64,000 nt of DNA from Flavobacterium tistrianum (GCF_003254545.1 NZ_QJRH01000073.1:248001-312000), one strand, 5' to 3'; positions 45,424 through 54,983 are shown, counted from the first letter of the stretch. Numbers and translations are program-made. The notes: a model not told the origin generated them from the sequence alone.

Positions 45424-46101
45424 CTAAGGAATAACTATTTTTCGTTTAATCTTACGTTCAATTTCGGGTAATACTTTATCATTTAAAAGATTATTAATGC
45501 TTTCATCAAAATTTGGAAAATTTGGAGGGCTAAGTATATTTTTCTTTTTTACATTGCTAATATTCCCAACATTAAAATCTGAAACTACTTCGTTCGTTTC
45601 TAGATTTATTAAATCGTTATTCAAAAATATATTTGTTCTTTTATCTCCATTAAAGACCCCTGCTTTTTCAAATTCTATTCCAAAATACCCATCAACAATA
45701 AACAAATAGTCTAAATTGTATTTGACTTTTGTTTTTTTTAAATCATCATTTACGTATTCTCGTTTTGTCCAAACGAAAATTGGATCTTTTGCCTTACTAA
45801 TTGTATCTTTTATTTGAATAATTTCAACATTTAATAAAGCTAAATTTTTTAAATAAGCATCAATTATTCTTTCAGTCGGGTTTCCTTTTCCTGTTTCTAA
45901 AAATTTATAAGCACCAGAAAACATATCCTTTTTTTCTACATTTGAAATTTCAATAGTATTGGACATTACTTGTCTTGTAATTCTGTAAGGTCCATTTATA
46001 TTAAAAATTACACCCAGTTTTTTCTTTTCAGGATTTTGAGAATAGCTAAAATTAAAAAATAGTGTTATACATAAAATTAGAAATGTTCTTTTTTGTTTCA
46101 T
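45424..46101 (-). CDS. Uncharacterised secreted protein
   Basis: This 225-residue protein has a signal peptide (KQKRTFLILCITLFFNFSYS) and a mixed alpha/beta body with GVIFNINGPYRI, YLFIVDGYFGIEFEKAG, and a basic C-terminus (ERKIKRKIVIP). I do not recognise the family. The gene is flanked by an amino-acid permease on the same strand and a DUF1801 gene, without clear operon structure. Confidence 0.68.
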   Translation of the reverse strand: MKQKRTFLILCITLFFNFSYSQNPEKKKLGVIFNINGPYRITRQVMSNTIEISNVEKKDMFSGAYKFLETGKGNPTERIIDAYLKNLALLNVEIIQIKDTISKAKDPIFVWTKREYVNDDLKKTKVKYNLDYLFIVDGYFGIEFEKAGVFNGDKRTNIFLNNDLINLETNEVVSDFNVGNISNVKKKNILSPPNFPNFDESINNLLNDKVLPEIERKIKRKIVIP

Positions 46102-46157
46102 TTTTTATTCAATTAATGTCGAATCTTTGTTTCTGTGTACAATAGTTTAGGAAAGAT

Positions 46158-47585
46158 CTATTTATTTTTCGTTTTATAAACTTTATAAAATATAAAAAGA
46201 ATACCTAGCCAGATAGGAATTAATTCCACAGATAACTTCATATCCGTCATCCACATGATGGATAAAATACCCAATAAAAACACAAAACAGATGTAATTGC
46301 TTATTGGATAAAATATTGAAGCAAACTTAGTTTTTACATTTTCCCTGTCTTTTGCTCGTCTAAATTGAAGGTGCGTGTACGAAATCATAACCCAGTTGAT
46401 AACCAAACAAGAAACTACCAAAGACATTAAAATACCAAAAGCCTCTTCTGGCATTACTTTATTTATTAAAATACAAATCGCCGCAAAACATGAAGAAATT
46501 AAAATGGCATTAACTGGCACTGAGTGTTTGTTCAGTTTCTTTAAAAACTTAGGAGCACTGCCTTGATCAGCTAGGCCAAATAACATACGTGAGTTACTGT
46601 AAACGCTACTATTATACACCGATAAAGCGGCCGTTAATACAATAAGATTAAGCACATTAGCAATAAGGCGTGTAAAGTATATTTTGTTGCCAAACAGTTC
46701 AAACTCCATTCCGTTTAGATTCTGAAAAACCATTACAAACGGACTGCTATCTGTAGTAATTTGTCTCCAAGGTGACAAAGCAAATAAAATTACCAATGCA
46801 CCAACATAAAATATCAAGATTCTATAAATAACCTGATTGGTTGCTTTTGGAATGTTTTTTTCAGGGTTTTCTGCCTCAGCTGCAGTAATTCCGATTAGTT
46901 CTAAACCGCCAAAAGAAAACATAATTAAAGCCATTGCAGATAATAAACCTTGAAAACTGCCATTTGAAGTTCTTTCAAAAAAGCCTTTTGGAAAAAAACC
47001 TCCATCGTTATATAAATTATGAATCGTAGCGTGCTCTCCTCCTGTTCCACTTACTAGCAAATAAGCACCAAAAAGAATCATAGCAATAATTGCCACAACT
47101 TTTATGATAGAAAACCAAAATTCAGTCTCTCCATACACCTTTACAGAAGCAAAATTTAAAGCATTAATAACCAAGAAGAAAAATAAACTGGATGCCCAAA
47201 GCGGAATTTCGGGCCACCAAAACTGCACATAAACCCCAATGGCTGTAAGTTCAGCCATGCTAACTAAAATGTATAAAATCCAATAATTCCAACCTGATGC
47301 AAAACCTGCAAAAGAACCGCAATATTTATAGGCAAAATAGCTAAAGCTCCCTGAAACAGGCTCTTCGACAACCATTTCACCAAGCTGTCTCATAATAAAA
47401 AAGGCGATAATTCCAGCAATAGCATATCCTAAGATAACAGATGGACCTGCTAATACTGCCGCTGGACCAATACCCAAGAAAAGACCCGTTCCTATTGATC
47501 CGCCAAGGGCAATTAATTGAATATGGCGGTTAGTTAGTCCGCGTTTAAGCTGATTGTCTCCTGCGGCTTCATGATTTTTTTCCAC
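46158..47585 (-). CDS. Amino-acid permease, APC superfamily
   Basis: This 475-residue protein has 12 predicted membrane segments and the N-terminal amino-acid permease signature: LTNRHIQLIALGGSIGTGLF, then GPSVILGYAIAG. The motif VEEPVSGSFSYFAYKYCG is also typical of the AAT family (AnsP, CycA, ProY type). It imports neutral or basic amino acids by proton symport; the exact substrate cannot be told. A good promoter lies upstream on the minus strand. Confidence 0.92.
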   Translation of the reverse strand: MEKNHEAAGDNQLKRGLTNRHIQLIALGGSIGTGLFLGIGPAAVLAGPSVILGYAIAGIIAFFIMRQLGEMVVEEPVSGSFSYFAYKYCGSFAGFASGWNYWILYILVSMAELTAIGVYVQFWWPEIPLWASSLFFFLVINALNFASVKVYGETEFWFSIIKVVAIIAMILFGAYLLVSGTGGEHATIHNLYNDGGFFPKGFFERTSNGSFQGLLSAMALIMFSFGGLELIGITAAEAENPEKNIPKATNQVIYRILIFYVGALVILFALSPWRQITTDSSPFVMVFQNLNGMEFELFGNKIYFTRLIANVLNLIVLTAALSVYNSSVYSNSRMLFGLADQGSAPKFLKKLNKHSVPVNAILISSCFAAICILINKVMPEEAFGILMSLVVSCLVINWVMISYTHLQFRRAKDRENVKTKFASIFYPISNYICFVFLLGILSIMWMTDMKLSVELIPIWLGILFIFYKVYKTKNK

Positions 47586-47634
47586 AAATTCGGTTTTTAA
47601 AGGATTTAAATGTTTTTCAGAAATCTATAATCAG

Positions 47635-47665
47635 CGAAGATAGTTTAAAAAAGGAATCGTACAAA
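47635..47665 (-). promoter_or_regulatory. Bacteroidota-type promoter for the permease gene
   Basis: Reading the minus strand, TTTG (47665-47662) is followed after 19 bases by TATCTTCG (47642-47635), a close match to the TTTG-N19-TAnnTTTG consensus. Transcription would start about 40 bases before the permease ATG at 47585. Confidence 0.6.
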
Positions 47666-47846
47666 GCCATACTCAAAATTGTATGTATAGTTATCAATTG
47701 TCAAGAAACTCCAAAGCTTCAAAATAATAGTAAGAAATATCGGGAGTTTCATTATATTTATAGTATATTTTTTATTCCCATCAAGAATTAAACATCTAAA
47801 TTTTAATCCCTTAAAAATTCACGTATCCGATTAACCAAAAGTATCT

Positions 47847-50363
47847 ATGGCTTACAATATACCTGAACATCTCAAAGGACTTAACGATAGCGAAGTAACC
47901 ATTTCAAGAAAAAAATATGGTTATAACCAAATAGACAATGCCGATAAAAATACATGGCTGGAGCTTCTTATAAATATACTCAAAGAGCCAATGCTTGTGC
48001 TGCTGTTTGCAATTTCAATTATTTATCTGGTTATAGGAGATTATGGTGAAGCTCTTTTTATGTTTCTTGCTATTGCCGCGGTTGCCGCTATTTCGTTATA
48101 TCAGGACAATCGGAGCCGAAAAGCTTTGGAAGCATTAGAAAAACTTAATGAACCATTAAGCAAGGTTATCCGCAACGCAAAAATTATTGAGATTCCTACC
48201 CACGAAATTACCGTTGGCGATCTTTGTATTGTTGAAGAAGGAAAGATGATTAATGCTGATGGCGAAATTATGCATAGCAATGATTTTTCTGTTAATGAAT
48301 CCTCTCTTACTGGTGAAAGCCTCTCTGTTTTTAAAAGCAGCGAAAGCGACGACAATAAAGTTTACAGCGGAACTCTAGCCGTTTCAGGACTAGCCGTAAT
48401 CAAAGTCGAAAAAATCGGAAAAGAAACCCGTCTGGGTAAAATTGGCGTTTCTATTTCAGAAATAAAAGAAGAAACATCGCCTTTACAACTTCAGATAGGA
48501 CGATTTGTCAAAGGAATGGCTATTGTGGGAATCATTGTCTTTGCAATGGTCTGCATCATTAGCTATTATCATACACGCAGTCTTCTGGACAGTCTGCTTA
48601 ATGGACTCACGTTGGCAATGTCTGTTCTACCCGAAGAAATTCCCGTTGCATTTTCAACCTTCATGGCACTGGGCGCTTGGAAGCTCATGCGTGAAGGCAT
48701 TATTGTAAAACGAAGCAGCATAGTCGAAACATTGGGCAGCACAACAGTTATCTGCACCGATAAAACGGGGACCATAACTGAAAACACGATGCAGCTCAAA
48801 CATATCTACAATTTTGCTTCGGATAAAATTTTCGATGAAAACGATTTTAACAATCCCGATCTCTCGACAATTATTGACTATGCCATGTGGAGCAGCGAAC
48901 CTGTACCGTTTGATCCTATGGAAAAAACCTTGCACCGTTTGTATGAAAAGTCTAAAAAAGACGACCGTCGCAAAGATTTTCAAATGATACATGAATATCC
49001 ACTTGAAGGCAAACCCCCAATGATGACGCATCTTTTTGAAAATACAGAAAAAGAACGCATTATAGCTGCAAAAGGTGCACCCGAAGCAATTTTGAATGTT
49101 TCGGCACTGAGCGAAAATGAAAAAAATAAAGTACGTGATATCATTAAAAGTCTCGGAAGTCAAGGATTTCGAATTCTAGGCGTGGCCAAGTCAGTTTTTG
49201 AAGGCAGTGATTTTCCAGAAAAACAGCAGGATTTCAAGTTTGATTTTCTTGGATTGGTAGTTTTCTATGATCCTCCAAAAAAAGGTATTCAAGAAGTTTT
49301 TAACCATATTTATGATGCGGGAATCAAAGTAAAGGTAATTACCGGAGACAATGTCGATACAACCAGAAGCATAGCTTTGCAGGCAGGAATAAAAGAGACT
49401 TCTCAAGCGATTGAAGGCAAAGATATTATGGAATTTTCAGAAGAACAGCTTCTACAAGCCGCAGAAGAAAAAGTACTTTTTACAAGAATGTTTCCTGATG
49501 CCAAACTCGCTGTCGTAAATGCGCTGAAAAAGCAAGGTGAAGTTGTTGCCATGCTTGGAGATGGCGTAAACGATTCGCCTGCCCTGAAAGCAGCTCATAT
49601 AGGTGTCGCAATGGGCAGTAAAGGAACTGAAATTGCCAAAGCCGCCGCTGCGTTGGTAATCACCAATGATGATCTGGACAAACTAATTGTGGGAATTGCT
49701 TCGGGCAGAAGAATTTATGCCAATATCAAAAAAGCGGTTCAGTATATCATTTCCATTCATATCCCGATTATTCTAACGGTTTCACTTCCGCTGCTTTTAG
49801 GATGGGTATTTCCACAGATATTTACTCCTGTGCACGTTATCTTTTTAGAACTGGTCATGGGTCCCACTTGCTCTATTGTATATGAAAATGAGCCTATGGA
49901 ACGCAATACAATGCAAAATAAACCGAGAAAAATGACCGATACTTTTCTTAATTGGAAAGAACTTTCTATCAGCATTATTCAAGGAGTATTGATAACAGCA
50001 GGCGTTCTTTTTATTTATCAGCATACAGTTCAAAATGGCGGCAATGAAGAAAAAACTAGAGCAATGGTTTTTAGTACCTTAATTTTCGCAAATATTTTAT
50101 TGAGCCTTACAAACCGTTCTTTTCATTATAGCCTTTTTGAAAGCTTTAAAAATAGAAACATTCTTTTTCCTATCGTCAGCTTTTCAACGCTCATCATGTT
50201 GTCTGCCATTTTGTATATTAATCCTTTCTCTGATTTTTTCCATCTCACTGGACTTACTATAAAAGAATTAGGTTTAGCTGCTGGTATTGCTTCCATATCT
50301 GTATTATGGTTTGAAGGGTATAAACTCGTTAAAAGATTAAAATCTGAAAACACTAAAGTTTAA
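47847..50363 (+). CDS. Cation-translocating P-type ATPase
   Basis: This 838-residue membrane protein has all P-type landmarks: actuator loop SLTGES, phosphorylation site DKTGT with D305, KGAPEAIL nucleotide motif, and the hinge MLGDGVNDSPALKAA. Its M4 motif is PEEIP, where Ca2+-ATPases of SERCA type have PEGLP, so the transported ion is not certain. Length and architecture fit the P2 group (Ca2+/Mn2+-like). The gene ends in a strong shared terminator with the convergent downstream gene. Confidence 0.93.
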   Translation: MAYNIPEHLKGLNDSEVTISRKKYGYNQIDNADKNTWLELLINILKEPMLVLLFAISIIYLVIGDYGEALFMFLAIAAVAAISLYQDNRSRKALEALEKLNEPLSKVIRNAKIIEIPTHEITVGDLCIVEEGKMINADGEIMHSNDFSVNESSLTGESLSVFKSSESDDNKVYSGTLAVSGLAVIKVEKIGKETRLGKIGVSISEIKEETSPLQLQIGRFVKGMAIVGIIVFAMVCIISYYHTRSLLDSLLNGLTLAMSVLPEEIPVAFSTFMALGAWKLMREGIIVKRSSIVETLGSTTVICTDKTGTITENTMQLKHIYNFASDKIFDENDFNNPDLSTIIDYAMWSSEPVPFDPMEKTLHRLYEKSKKDDRRKDFQMIHEYPLEGKPPMMTHLFENTEKERIIAAKGAPEAILNVSALSENEKNKVRDIIKSLGSQGFRILGVAKSVFEGSDFPEKQQDFKFDFLGLVVFYDPPKKGIQEVFNHIYDAGIKVKVITGDNVDTTRSIALQAGIKETSQAIEGKDIMEFSEEQLLQAAEEKVLFTRMFPDAKLAVVNALKKQGEVVAMLGDGVNDSPALKAAHIGVAMGSKGTEIAKAAAALVITNDDLDKLIVGIASGRRIYANIKKAVQYIISIHIPIILTVSLPLLLGWVFPQIFTPVHVIFLELVMGPTCSIVYENEPMERNTMQNKPRKMTDTFLNWKELSISIIQGVLITAGVLFIYQHTVQNGGNEEKTRAMVFSTLIFANILLSLTNRSFHYSLFESFKNRNILFPIVSFSTLIMLSAILYINPFSDFFHLTGLTIKELGLAAGIASISVLWFEGYKLVKRLKSENTKV

Positions 50364-50389
50364 GAGATTCTCTTAAACTTTAGTGTTTT
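50347..50389. terminator. Bidirectional terminator, 20-base perfect stem
   Basis: The arms at 50347-50366 and 50370-50389 are perfect complements with a 3-base loop (ATT). The stem begins inside the last codons of the ATPase gene and covers the stop of the convergent gene on the minus strand, so it would serve both. Confidence 0.75.
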
Positions 50390-50726
50390 ATTCTGTTACA
50401 GGATCAATCAGATTTCTTTTCTTGATTTTCTCGACTCCCCTTTCTCTTATTAATTCTGTTGCATCGAGCATTTTTATTACATGAATATAAGGTGTCGTTA
50501 AATCAGGGTCAGAATCTGCGGAATGTGGAGACAATGAAAGCTCTAAGATTTGATATAGAAATGATTCAAATTCTTCTAGTGTTTTTTCTGCGAATGCTTT
50601 TTGAAATACTATAAACGGATTCTCGTATTCTTCTTTTGTTAATGAAGAAAGATGAAAAACGGTTTCAGATCGCAAAGATTCTTTTATTATCCATTTTTTG
50701 CTTTTCTCTTTCAAGCAGGAACACAC
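50388..50726 (-). CDS. Small hypothetical protein, GTG start
   Basis: A frame of 112 residues starts at a GTG (50726); no in-frame ATG is available upstream before a stop. The sequence has a hydrophilic, helical character (SLTKEEYENPFIVFQKAFAE), with no signal peptide or membrane segment. It is convergent with the P-type ATPase gene. The family is not recognised and it could be an unexpressed frame. Confidence 0.45.
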   Translation of the reverse strand: MCSCLKEKSKKWIIKESLRSETVFHLSSLTKEEYENPFIVFQKAFAEKTLEEFESFLYQILELSLSPHSADSDPDLTTPYIHVIKMLDATELIRERGVEKIKKRNLIDPVTE

Positions 50727-50968
50727 TTTTATGTAATACTTGCTCTAAAACATGGTTACGTGAAACAGGTAGTTATGGAGAAGGTTGGATTTAAAACAGA
50801 AAAAAAAATTGCGCAAAGTCGGAGACATTTGCGCAGCATTTCAGTTGAACTTTTATGAATTGCGAAAATAATTCTATTCAAAAAAAAAACAGTGAAATCA
50901 ACTTCACTGGTTTTCTAATCATTTTATATAAATCATCATCTATTTCAAGATGACTTACAGAACTGAAT
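50727..50968. other. Gap with minus-strand terminator
   Basis: A 242-base gap holds the terminator of the META gene and the leader of the small GTG-start gene. A short plus-strand frame across 50652-50858 overlaps that gene in antisense and looks like chance. Confidence 0.4.
50880..50914 (-). terminator. Terminator of the META-domain gene
   Basis: On the minus strand a 7-base stem (CAGTGAA/TTCACTG at 50890-50909) is followed by about 10 T residues, directly downstream of the META gene stop. Confidence 0.75.
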
Positions 50969-51991
50969 TTATTTTGTAATGCCAAACATCATGACCAATT
51001 TATCGTTTAGATAAAAATTAAGCGTTTGGTCTGCTACATCAAAACGCAGGTCTTTATTGCTTAAATAAAATAGCATTTTTTGCTCTGTTTTATTTCCTTC
51101 TTCACCAATACATGCCATTAATGTAGCTGCTACTTTATCAAAAGAAATATGATCACCGTTGGTTTCATAAGTTCCTGCGAAGTTGTTGCAACCTGTATTT
51201 CCGCTTACTTTCTTTTCTGCTACATTAAATTTGATAGAAGCTTTTCCGTAATCTTGTCCAACATTTTCAAGTGCAATTAGTTTCCAATTGTTTTTACCAA
51301 TAAAAGCCCACAATTGGTCTTGAGTTGGAATAGAAAATTCCATAACCACTTTGTTCTTAGCATTTTTAAACTGCACTTTATTGTTTTTCTTTACAATTTT
51401 GAACTTTTTATTGGTTATTGCAGCGCTAAAATCTTGTTCCAATTTCATACTTTCTTTGTCACAAGCCATCAAAGTTCCCATAGGAGAATTAGTCTTAATT
51501 TGATTTTTTGAAGAAAGCTTCGTGTATTTTACGTTGAAATTATTACATCCGTTTTTACCGCTTATTGTACCCGTTTCATCGTTAATTGTGATAAATGCTT
51601 TTCCGCTGTTTATCTTTTTTCCGTTTAACTGGGTTAAAATCATTTTGGTATCGTAAATTCCTTTTTCCTTAGTTACAGGAGTTTTAGAAATTATGCTTTT
51701 CAGTTTATACAGGTATGCGGAAGCATCAGCCGGAATGGGTTGTGGTCTTTTGGTTCTTGTTACCAATAACTCATATCGGTTTCCTTTTTCAAAATTAAAA
51801 CCTTCAATATGATCATAAAATAATTGCCATTCTTTGTCATTATCATACTTTACCTGTAGACATTCCATAGGGCCAACACCCGTACAAGGCACTTTACTTT
51901 CTTTTACAAACATTTTTAAACTTTCCTGACCATATGTAAATGTTGATAATAACACTACTACAAAAACATACATACATTTAAATCTTTTCAT
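50969..51991 (-). CDS. Secreted DUF4377 plus double META-domain protein
   Basis: This 340-residue protein has a signal peptide (MKRFKCMYVFVVVLLSTFTYG), then a DUF4377 domain (about 30-95, with GPMECLQVKYDNDKEWQLFYD read in two parts). Two META domains follow: one at about 115-220 with GKNGCNNFNVKYT and MACDKE, the second at about 228-340 with SGNTGCNNFAGTYE and LMACIGEE. META/HslJ-like domains are secreted and linked to stress or antibiotic tolerance. Two META copies plus DUF4377 is a common Bacteroidota form. Its role is unknown. Confidence 0.87.
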   Translation of the reverse strand: MKRFKCMYVFVVVLLSTFTYGQESLKMFVKESKVPCTGVGPMECLQVKYDNDKEWQLFYDHIEGFNFEKGNRYELLVTRTKRPQPIPADASAYLYKLKSIISKTPVTKEKGIYDTKMILTQLNGKKINSGKAFITINDETGTISGKNGCNNFNVKYTKLSSKNQIKTNSPMGTLMACDKESMKLEQDFSAAITNKKFKIVKKNNKVQFKNAKNKVVMEFSIPTQDQLWAFIGKNNWKLIALENVGQDYGKASIKFNVAEKKVSGNTGCNNFAGTYETNGDHISFDKVAATLMACIGEEGNKTEQKMLFYLSNKDLRFDVADQTLNFYLNDKLVMMFGITK

Positions 51992-52306
51992 TTATTTTAA
52001 TTTTTTAGAACACCGATCAAGCGCTCTGATTATTCAATGATTTTTTTGCAGGCAGGAATTGTGCCACTTTAAAATTAATAATGCTTTTAACTTTTTTTTA
52101 TCAGCGCTGAATTCCGTTTTTTCTTTAACAATTAAACTATTACAAGGCTGGAAACCAGTTTATTTGCATAAATATAACAAAAATAATCCGTTTTGTTATA
52201 CTTAACATTGTTTTTGTAGTATTTTTAAGCCGTCCAATTAGACTGCCATCTAAATATTTGGCAATGTCATTAAGCTCTTTGATAAGTTTAGAATTAAAAT
52301 AACCGC
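51992..52306. other. Intergenic region with no recognised feature
   Basis: This 315-base gap between the META and MEDS genes is AT-rich. No gene, clear promoter pair or stable hairpin was recognised. Two short T runs near 52096 and 52140 are not preceded by clear stems. Confidence 0.4.
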
Positions 52307-52942
52307 TTAAGATGTTAGCGCACTATCACGAGAAGAAAGACTAGAAAGAAATTCTAAAGGTTCTATATAATGCGGGTTTTTGCTAATTTTTCCGTCCTTG
52401 ATTACATAAGGATGTGTAAGCAAAATATCTGCAAGTGCTTTAGGGCTGAAACTGTTGACATCGTACATACAAATTAGTGAAACTGAATGTTGTGGCGTAA
52501 GAAGATTCAATTTAGCTTCATATTCTAAGAGTTCATCAGTTCCTGGCAGGTTCTTGAGAGCCCAAACCATATCTCCGCACGCTCTTACACTATCATAACC
52601 TGATCTTGATGCCGACAATAAAGTTTGTTCGAGTGTTGCATACATTTTATCTGCAGCAAATTTACCGCCATTGATATAAGTATTTTCAGAAGCTAGCACT
52701 TCTAGTTGACCGCTTGATAGTTTTTCAGCAATAGAGATTCCATTATCTGCCAAACAACGGCAATGTTCGCTATGGCGGTTTCCTTCAAGAATGTTTATGA
52801 CTTTATCATTGGTTTCTAAACCTTCCAAAATATAAGGAATGATTACTTCATATTGCTGTTCTCTAGAATCGAAAAAACCGCAAATGTGCATTGGAGCCGA
52901 TAATGTTTCTCCACATACCGAAAAAGATGTCTGTTTGTTCAT
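52307..52942 (-). CDS. MEDS-domain sensory protein
   Basis: This 211-residue protein fits the MEDS (DcmR-like sensory) domain: HICGFFDSREQQYEVIIPYI near the start, then GDKVINILE-type strand (NDKVINILEGNRHSEH) and SLICMYDVNSFSP near the end. Such domains sense small or one-carbon compounds or act as anti-sigma regulators' input modules. Here it stands alone without a DNA-binding or kinase domain. A TATATTTG box (minus strand 52954-52947) lies only 4 bases from the ATG, suggesting a very short or leaderless transcript. Confidence 0.82.
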   Translation of the reverse strand: MNKQTSFSVCGETLSAPMHICGFFDSREQQYEVIIPYILEGLETNDKVINILEGNRHSEHCRCLADNGISIAEKLSSGQLEVLASENTYINGGKFAADKMYATLEQTLLSASRSGYDSVRACGDMVWALKNLPGTDELLEYEAKLNLLTPQHSVSLICMYDVNSFSPKALADILLTHPYVIKDGKISKNPHYIEPLEFLSSLSSRDSALTS

Positions 52943-53033
52943 AGCTCAAATATACGGAAATAGTATTTGGCTACTTCATTATTCCTATAATTAAAAAACT
53001 ATTTCATCTAAATCATGTTTTTATTTTAAAACT

Positions 53034-53054
53034 TTGGTGTAAATTCTGCACCAA
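53034..53054. promoter_or_regulatory. Operator-like palindrome upstream of ParD-like gene
   Basis: The hexamer TTGGTG (53034-53039) and its inverted copy CACCAA (53049-53054) are separated by 9 bases that are themselves roughly symmetric. The site lies 18 bases before the antitoxin ATG, where ribbon-helix-helix antitoxins commonly bind their own promoter. Confidence 0.45.
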
Positions 53055-53072
53055 CTTAAAGCATGAGTTATT

Positions 53073-53363
53073 ATGACACAACAAAGTATATCATTAACCG
53101 CCACAAATGATGAGTGGTTAAAAAATCAGGTTGACACAGAAGAGTTTAGCAGTAAAAGCGAAGCAATAAACCATTTGATTAATCAAGCTCGTTCGAAAGA
53201 AGAATACTATGAATTTGTGACAGCTAAAATAGAAAAGGGAGAAAAAAGCGGTTTTGCAGAAAAACAAACTAGAGAAGAAATGCTAGCCGAATTTAAAAAG
53301 GATTTGCCTAATGTACAGTTCTATAGTTGCACAAATCCGGGAGATCACGCCTTCGCCTCATAA
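53073..53363 (+). CDS. ParD-like antitoxin without an adjacent toxin
   Basis: This 96-residue protein has a ribbon-helix-helix start (SISLTATNDEWLKNQVDTEEF) and SSKSEAINHLINQARSKEE helix, then the ParD-type segment IEKGEKSGFAEKQTREEML. In most ParD relatives the protein stops shortly after AEFKKDLPN; here about 17 more residues (VQFYSCTNPGDHAFAS) follow, with no ParD character. No ParE gene is found downstream; the next gene is convergent. It looks like an orphan antitoxin with an altered tail. Confidence 0.8.
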   Translation: MTQQSISLTATNDEWLKNQVDTEEFSSKSEAINHLINQARSKEEYYEFVTAKIEKGEKSGFAEKQTREEMLAEFKKDLPNVQFYSCTNPGDHAFAS

Positions 53364-53367
53364 CAAA

Positions 53368-54066
53368 TCAACAAATCAACAACAATCTATATTCCCCATC
53401 ATTTTCTACAGGCGCTCTATGAACACAAGGCAAAACTTCTTGTTTTGGATGATCTACCGCCAGACGCCAAAGATGTCCCAATCCTAAATTAATTGGTTCT
53501 GCATCTTCACGAAGCTGATAATGCAGATCAAAATAATTTTCTTTTAAAAAGTCTTCAAACTCCTCTTCTGCTCCATCATGAAGTTCTTTTAGCTTTTCTC
53601 GAATTTCAGGAATTAAGATTTTTTGTTCTACTTGCGAATTAGCAACAATATCGCTTGATGCTCCATGATAAGTGCATAGAAAAGTGTCGGTTGCAATGGG
53701 CGAACGGTCTACGTGAAACGAATACACGTCAGTTGAAATGAAGTCAAACTCATCATCGCGTTCGTAGCATTTCAGTAAATTAAGCGAAGGCGAAGCTCCT
53801 AAATCGGCTAATAGTTGTAAATCATTCAAGATTATTTCTCTTGCTATATTTCCTTTTTCTGAAAGTTGAAGCGCAATTAAATCTTCGGGAGTAACTTCTG
53901 TGATATTTTCTTTTAAAGACAGCTTGGTAACAATTTCCTTAAAATCGCCATCCAAATTTCTGTGCCAGCATAAAGCATTCATTTCTCCTTTGAAATTGGT
54001 ATGCACCAGTTCAGAAAAAGTAGACACTACTCCTATTTGGCTATTGTCAGAAAATATATTGCTCAT
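53368..54066 (-). CDS. Uncharacterised protein, possibly DUF1826-like
   Basis: This 232-residue cytoplasmic protein has no signal peptide. The central VYSFHVDRSPIATDTFLCTYHG segment (21 residues, here described as HVDRSP then TFLCTYHG) resembles the DUF1826 family, in which a His/Asp pair and a late VHRAP stretch recur. The N-terminus reads IFSDNSQIGVVSTFSELV. The family link is tentative. It is convergent with the ParD-like gene with only 4 bases between stops. Confidence 0.65.
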   Translation of the reverse strand: MSNIFSDNSQIGVVSTFSELVHTNFKGEMNALCWHRNLDGDFKEIVTKLSLKENITEVTPEDLIALQLSEKGNIAREIILNDLQLLADLGASPSLNLLKCYERDDEFDFISTDVYSFHVDRSPIATDTFLCTYHGASSDIVANSQVEQKILIPEIREKLKELHDGAEEEFEDFLKENYFDLHYQLREDAEPINLGLGHLWRLAVDHPKQEVLPCVHRAPVENDGEYRLLLIC

Positions 54067-54199
54067 AGTAGAATATAAGAAGCTAATGACTTCGTAGATT
54101 ACAAAATTATGGAATCGTAACTAAAACAAGCCAGTTTCTTTGAATCATTCACTAAATGATTTCATAAATTACTCAATATAAATCCAAATAAATAAAACA

Positions 54200-54973
54200 T
54201 TAATTTGATTTAAGGCCAAGATTGCTGTAATCCCAAGCTCTGTCGCCTGAAATCATCCATTCAGAATTTCCAGCTGAAGTTCCTTTGGTCGTACCCCAGT
54301 CTGGACTAGGGTCTTTTACAGTTCCTTTTCTCCAAATAGTTCTATTACGTGTATCTTTGGTTTCTCCAGCAATAGTCCACATAAAATTGTTACGGCTGCT
54401 GTTGCTTCCTCCGGAGACTACACGCGCTACATTTGGACTTCCAAAGGCATCAATAATGCTATAAGGTTCTCCGTTTAGCGTATACTTTCCTGCTGCATCT
54501 TTTTTCAAAAGCGCAATCCCACTATTACCGCTTAACTGCAAAGGTTTGCTTGCATCTGCATTGGCACTGCTTGTAGTTCCCCAATCTATATCGCGTTTTA
54601 CAGCAGTTGCATTTGCTTGTGGAGAGGCAATAACGTAACATTTTCCTTTTTCTAATGATCCTGTCAGCAATAAATAATTGGCACTGCTTGTAAAACTCCA
54701 GTCTGTAAGTGTATTTTCATCTGATGTGGCTTGATAGCCAATCGCATATTTTGACAAATCTGCTGCGTTTGCAGTACCATTGTACAATTCGACATAATGA
54801 TTTCTAACTCCGCCCGCAGCTCCATCTGTATTAATGAATGTTGCTATTTCGGATATAAGAAGATCCTTTCCTTCATCTGGTGACGGTGGCTCTGGCGCTG
54901 GGCCTGAAAAATCAATATTCGAATCGCATCCTGCCATCAATAAAGCAATCGCTACTATTTTTAGTGCTTTCAT
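54200..54973 (-). CDS. Lamin-tail-domain (LTD) lipoprotein
   Basis: This 257-residue protein has a lipoprotein signal (ALLMAGCDSN, lipobox Cys16) and a Pro/Glu-rich linker. An LTD-like beta-sandwich follows (NHYVELYNGTANAADLSKYA and GSLEKGKCYVIASP). LTD domains are often found in surface enzymes or nucleases, but no catalytic domain is visible. It is the last gene of the six-gene minus-strand operon, 10 bases after the porin gene. The natural role is perhaps surface substrate binding, by inference. Confidence 0.8.
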   Translation of the reverse strand: MKALKIVAIALLMAGCDSNIDFSGPAPEPPSPDEGKDLLISEIATFINTDGAAGGVRNHYVELYNGTANAADLSKYAIGYQATSDENTLTDWSFTSSANYLLLTGSLEKGKCYVIASPQANATAVKRDIDWGTTSSANADASKPLQLSGNSGIALLKKDAAGKYTLNGEPYSIIDAFGSPNVARVVSGGSNSSRNNFMWTIAGETKDTRNRTIWRKGTVKDPSPDWGTTKGTSAGNSEWMISGDRAWDYSNLGLKSN

Positions 54974-54983
54974 AACTCTCTAT

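Noticed and set aside
50652..50858. 68-residue plus-strand frame
   Set aside because: Antisense to the start of a small gene, no ribosome site, no recognisable motif.
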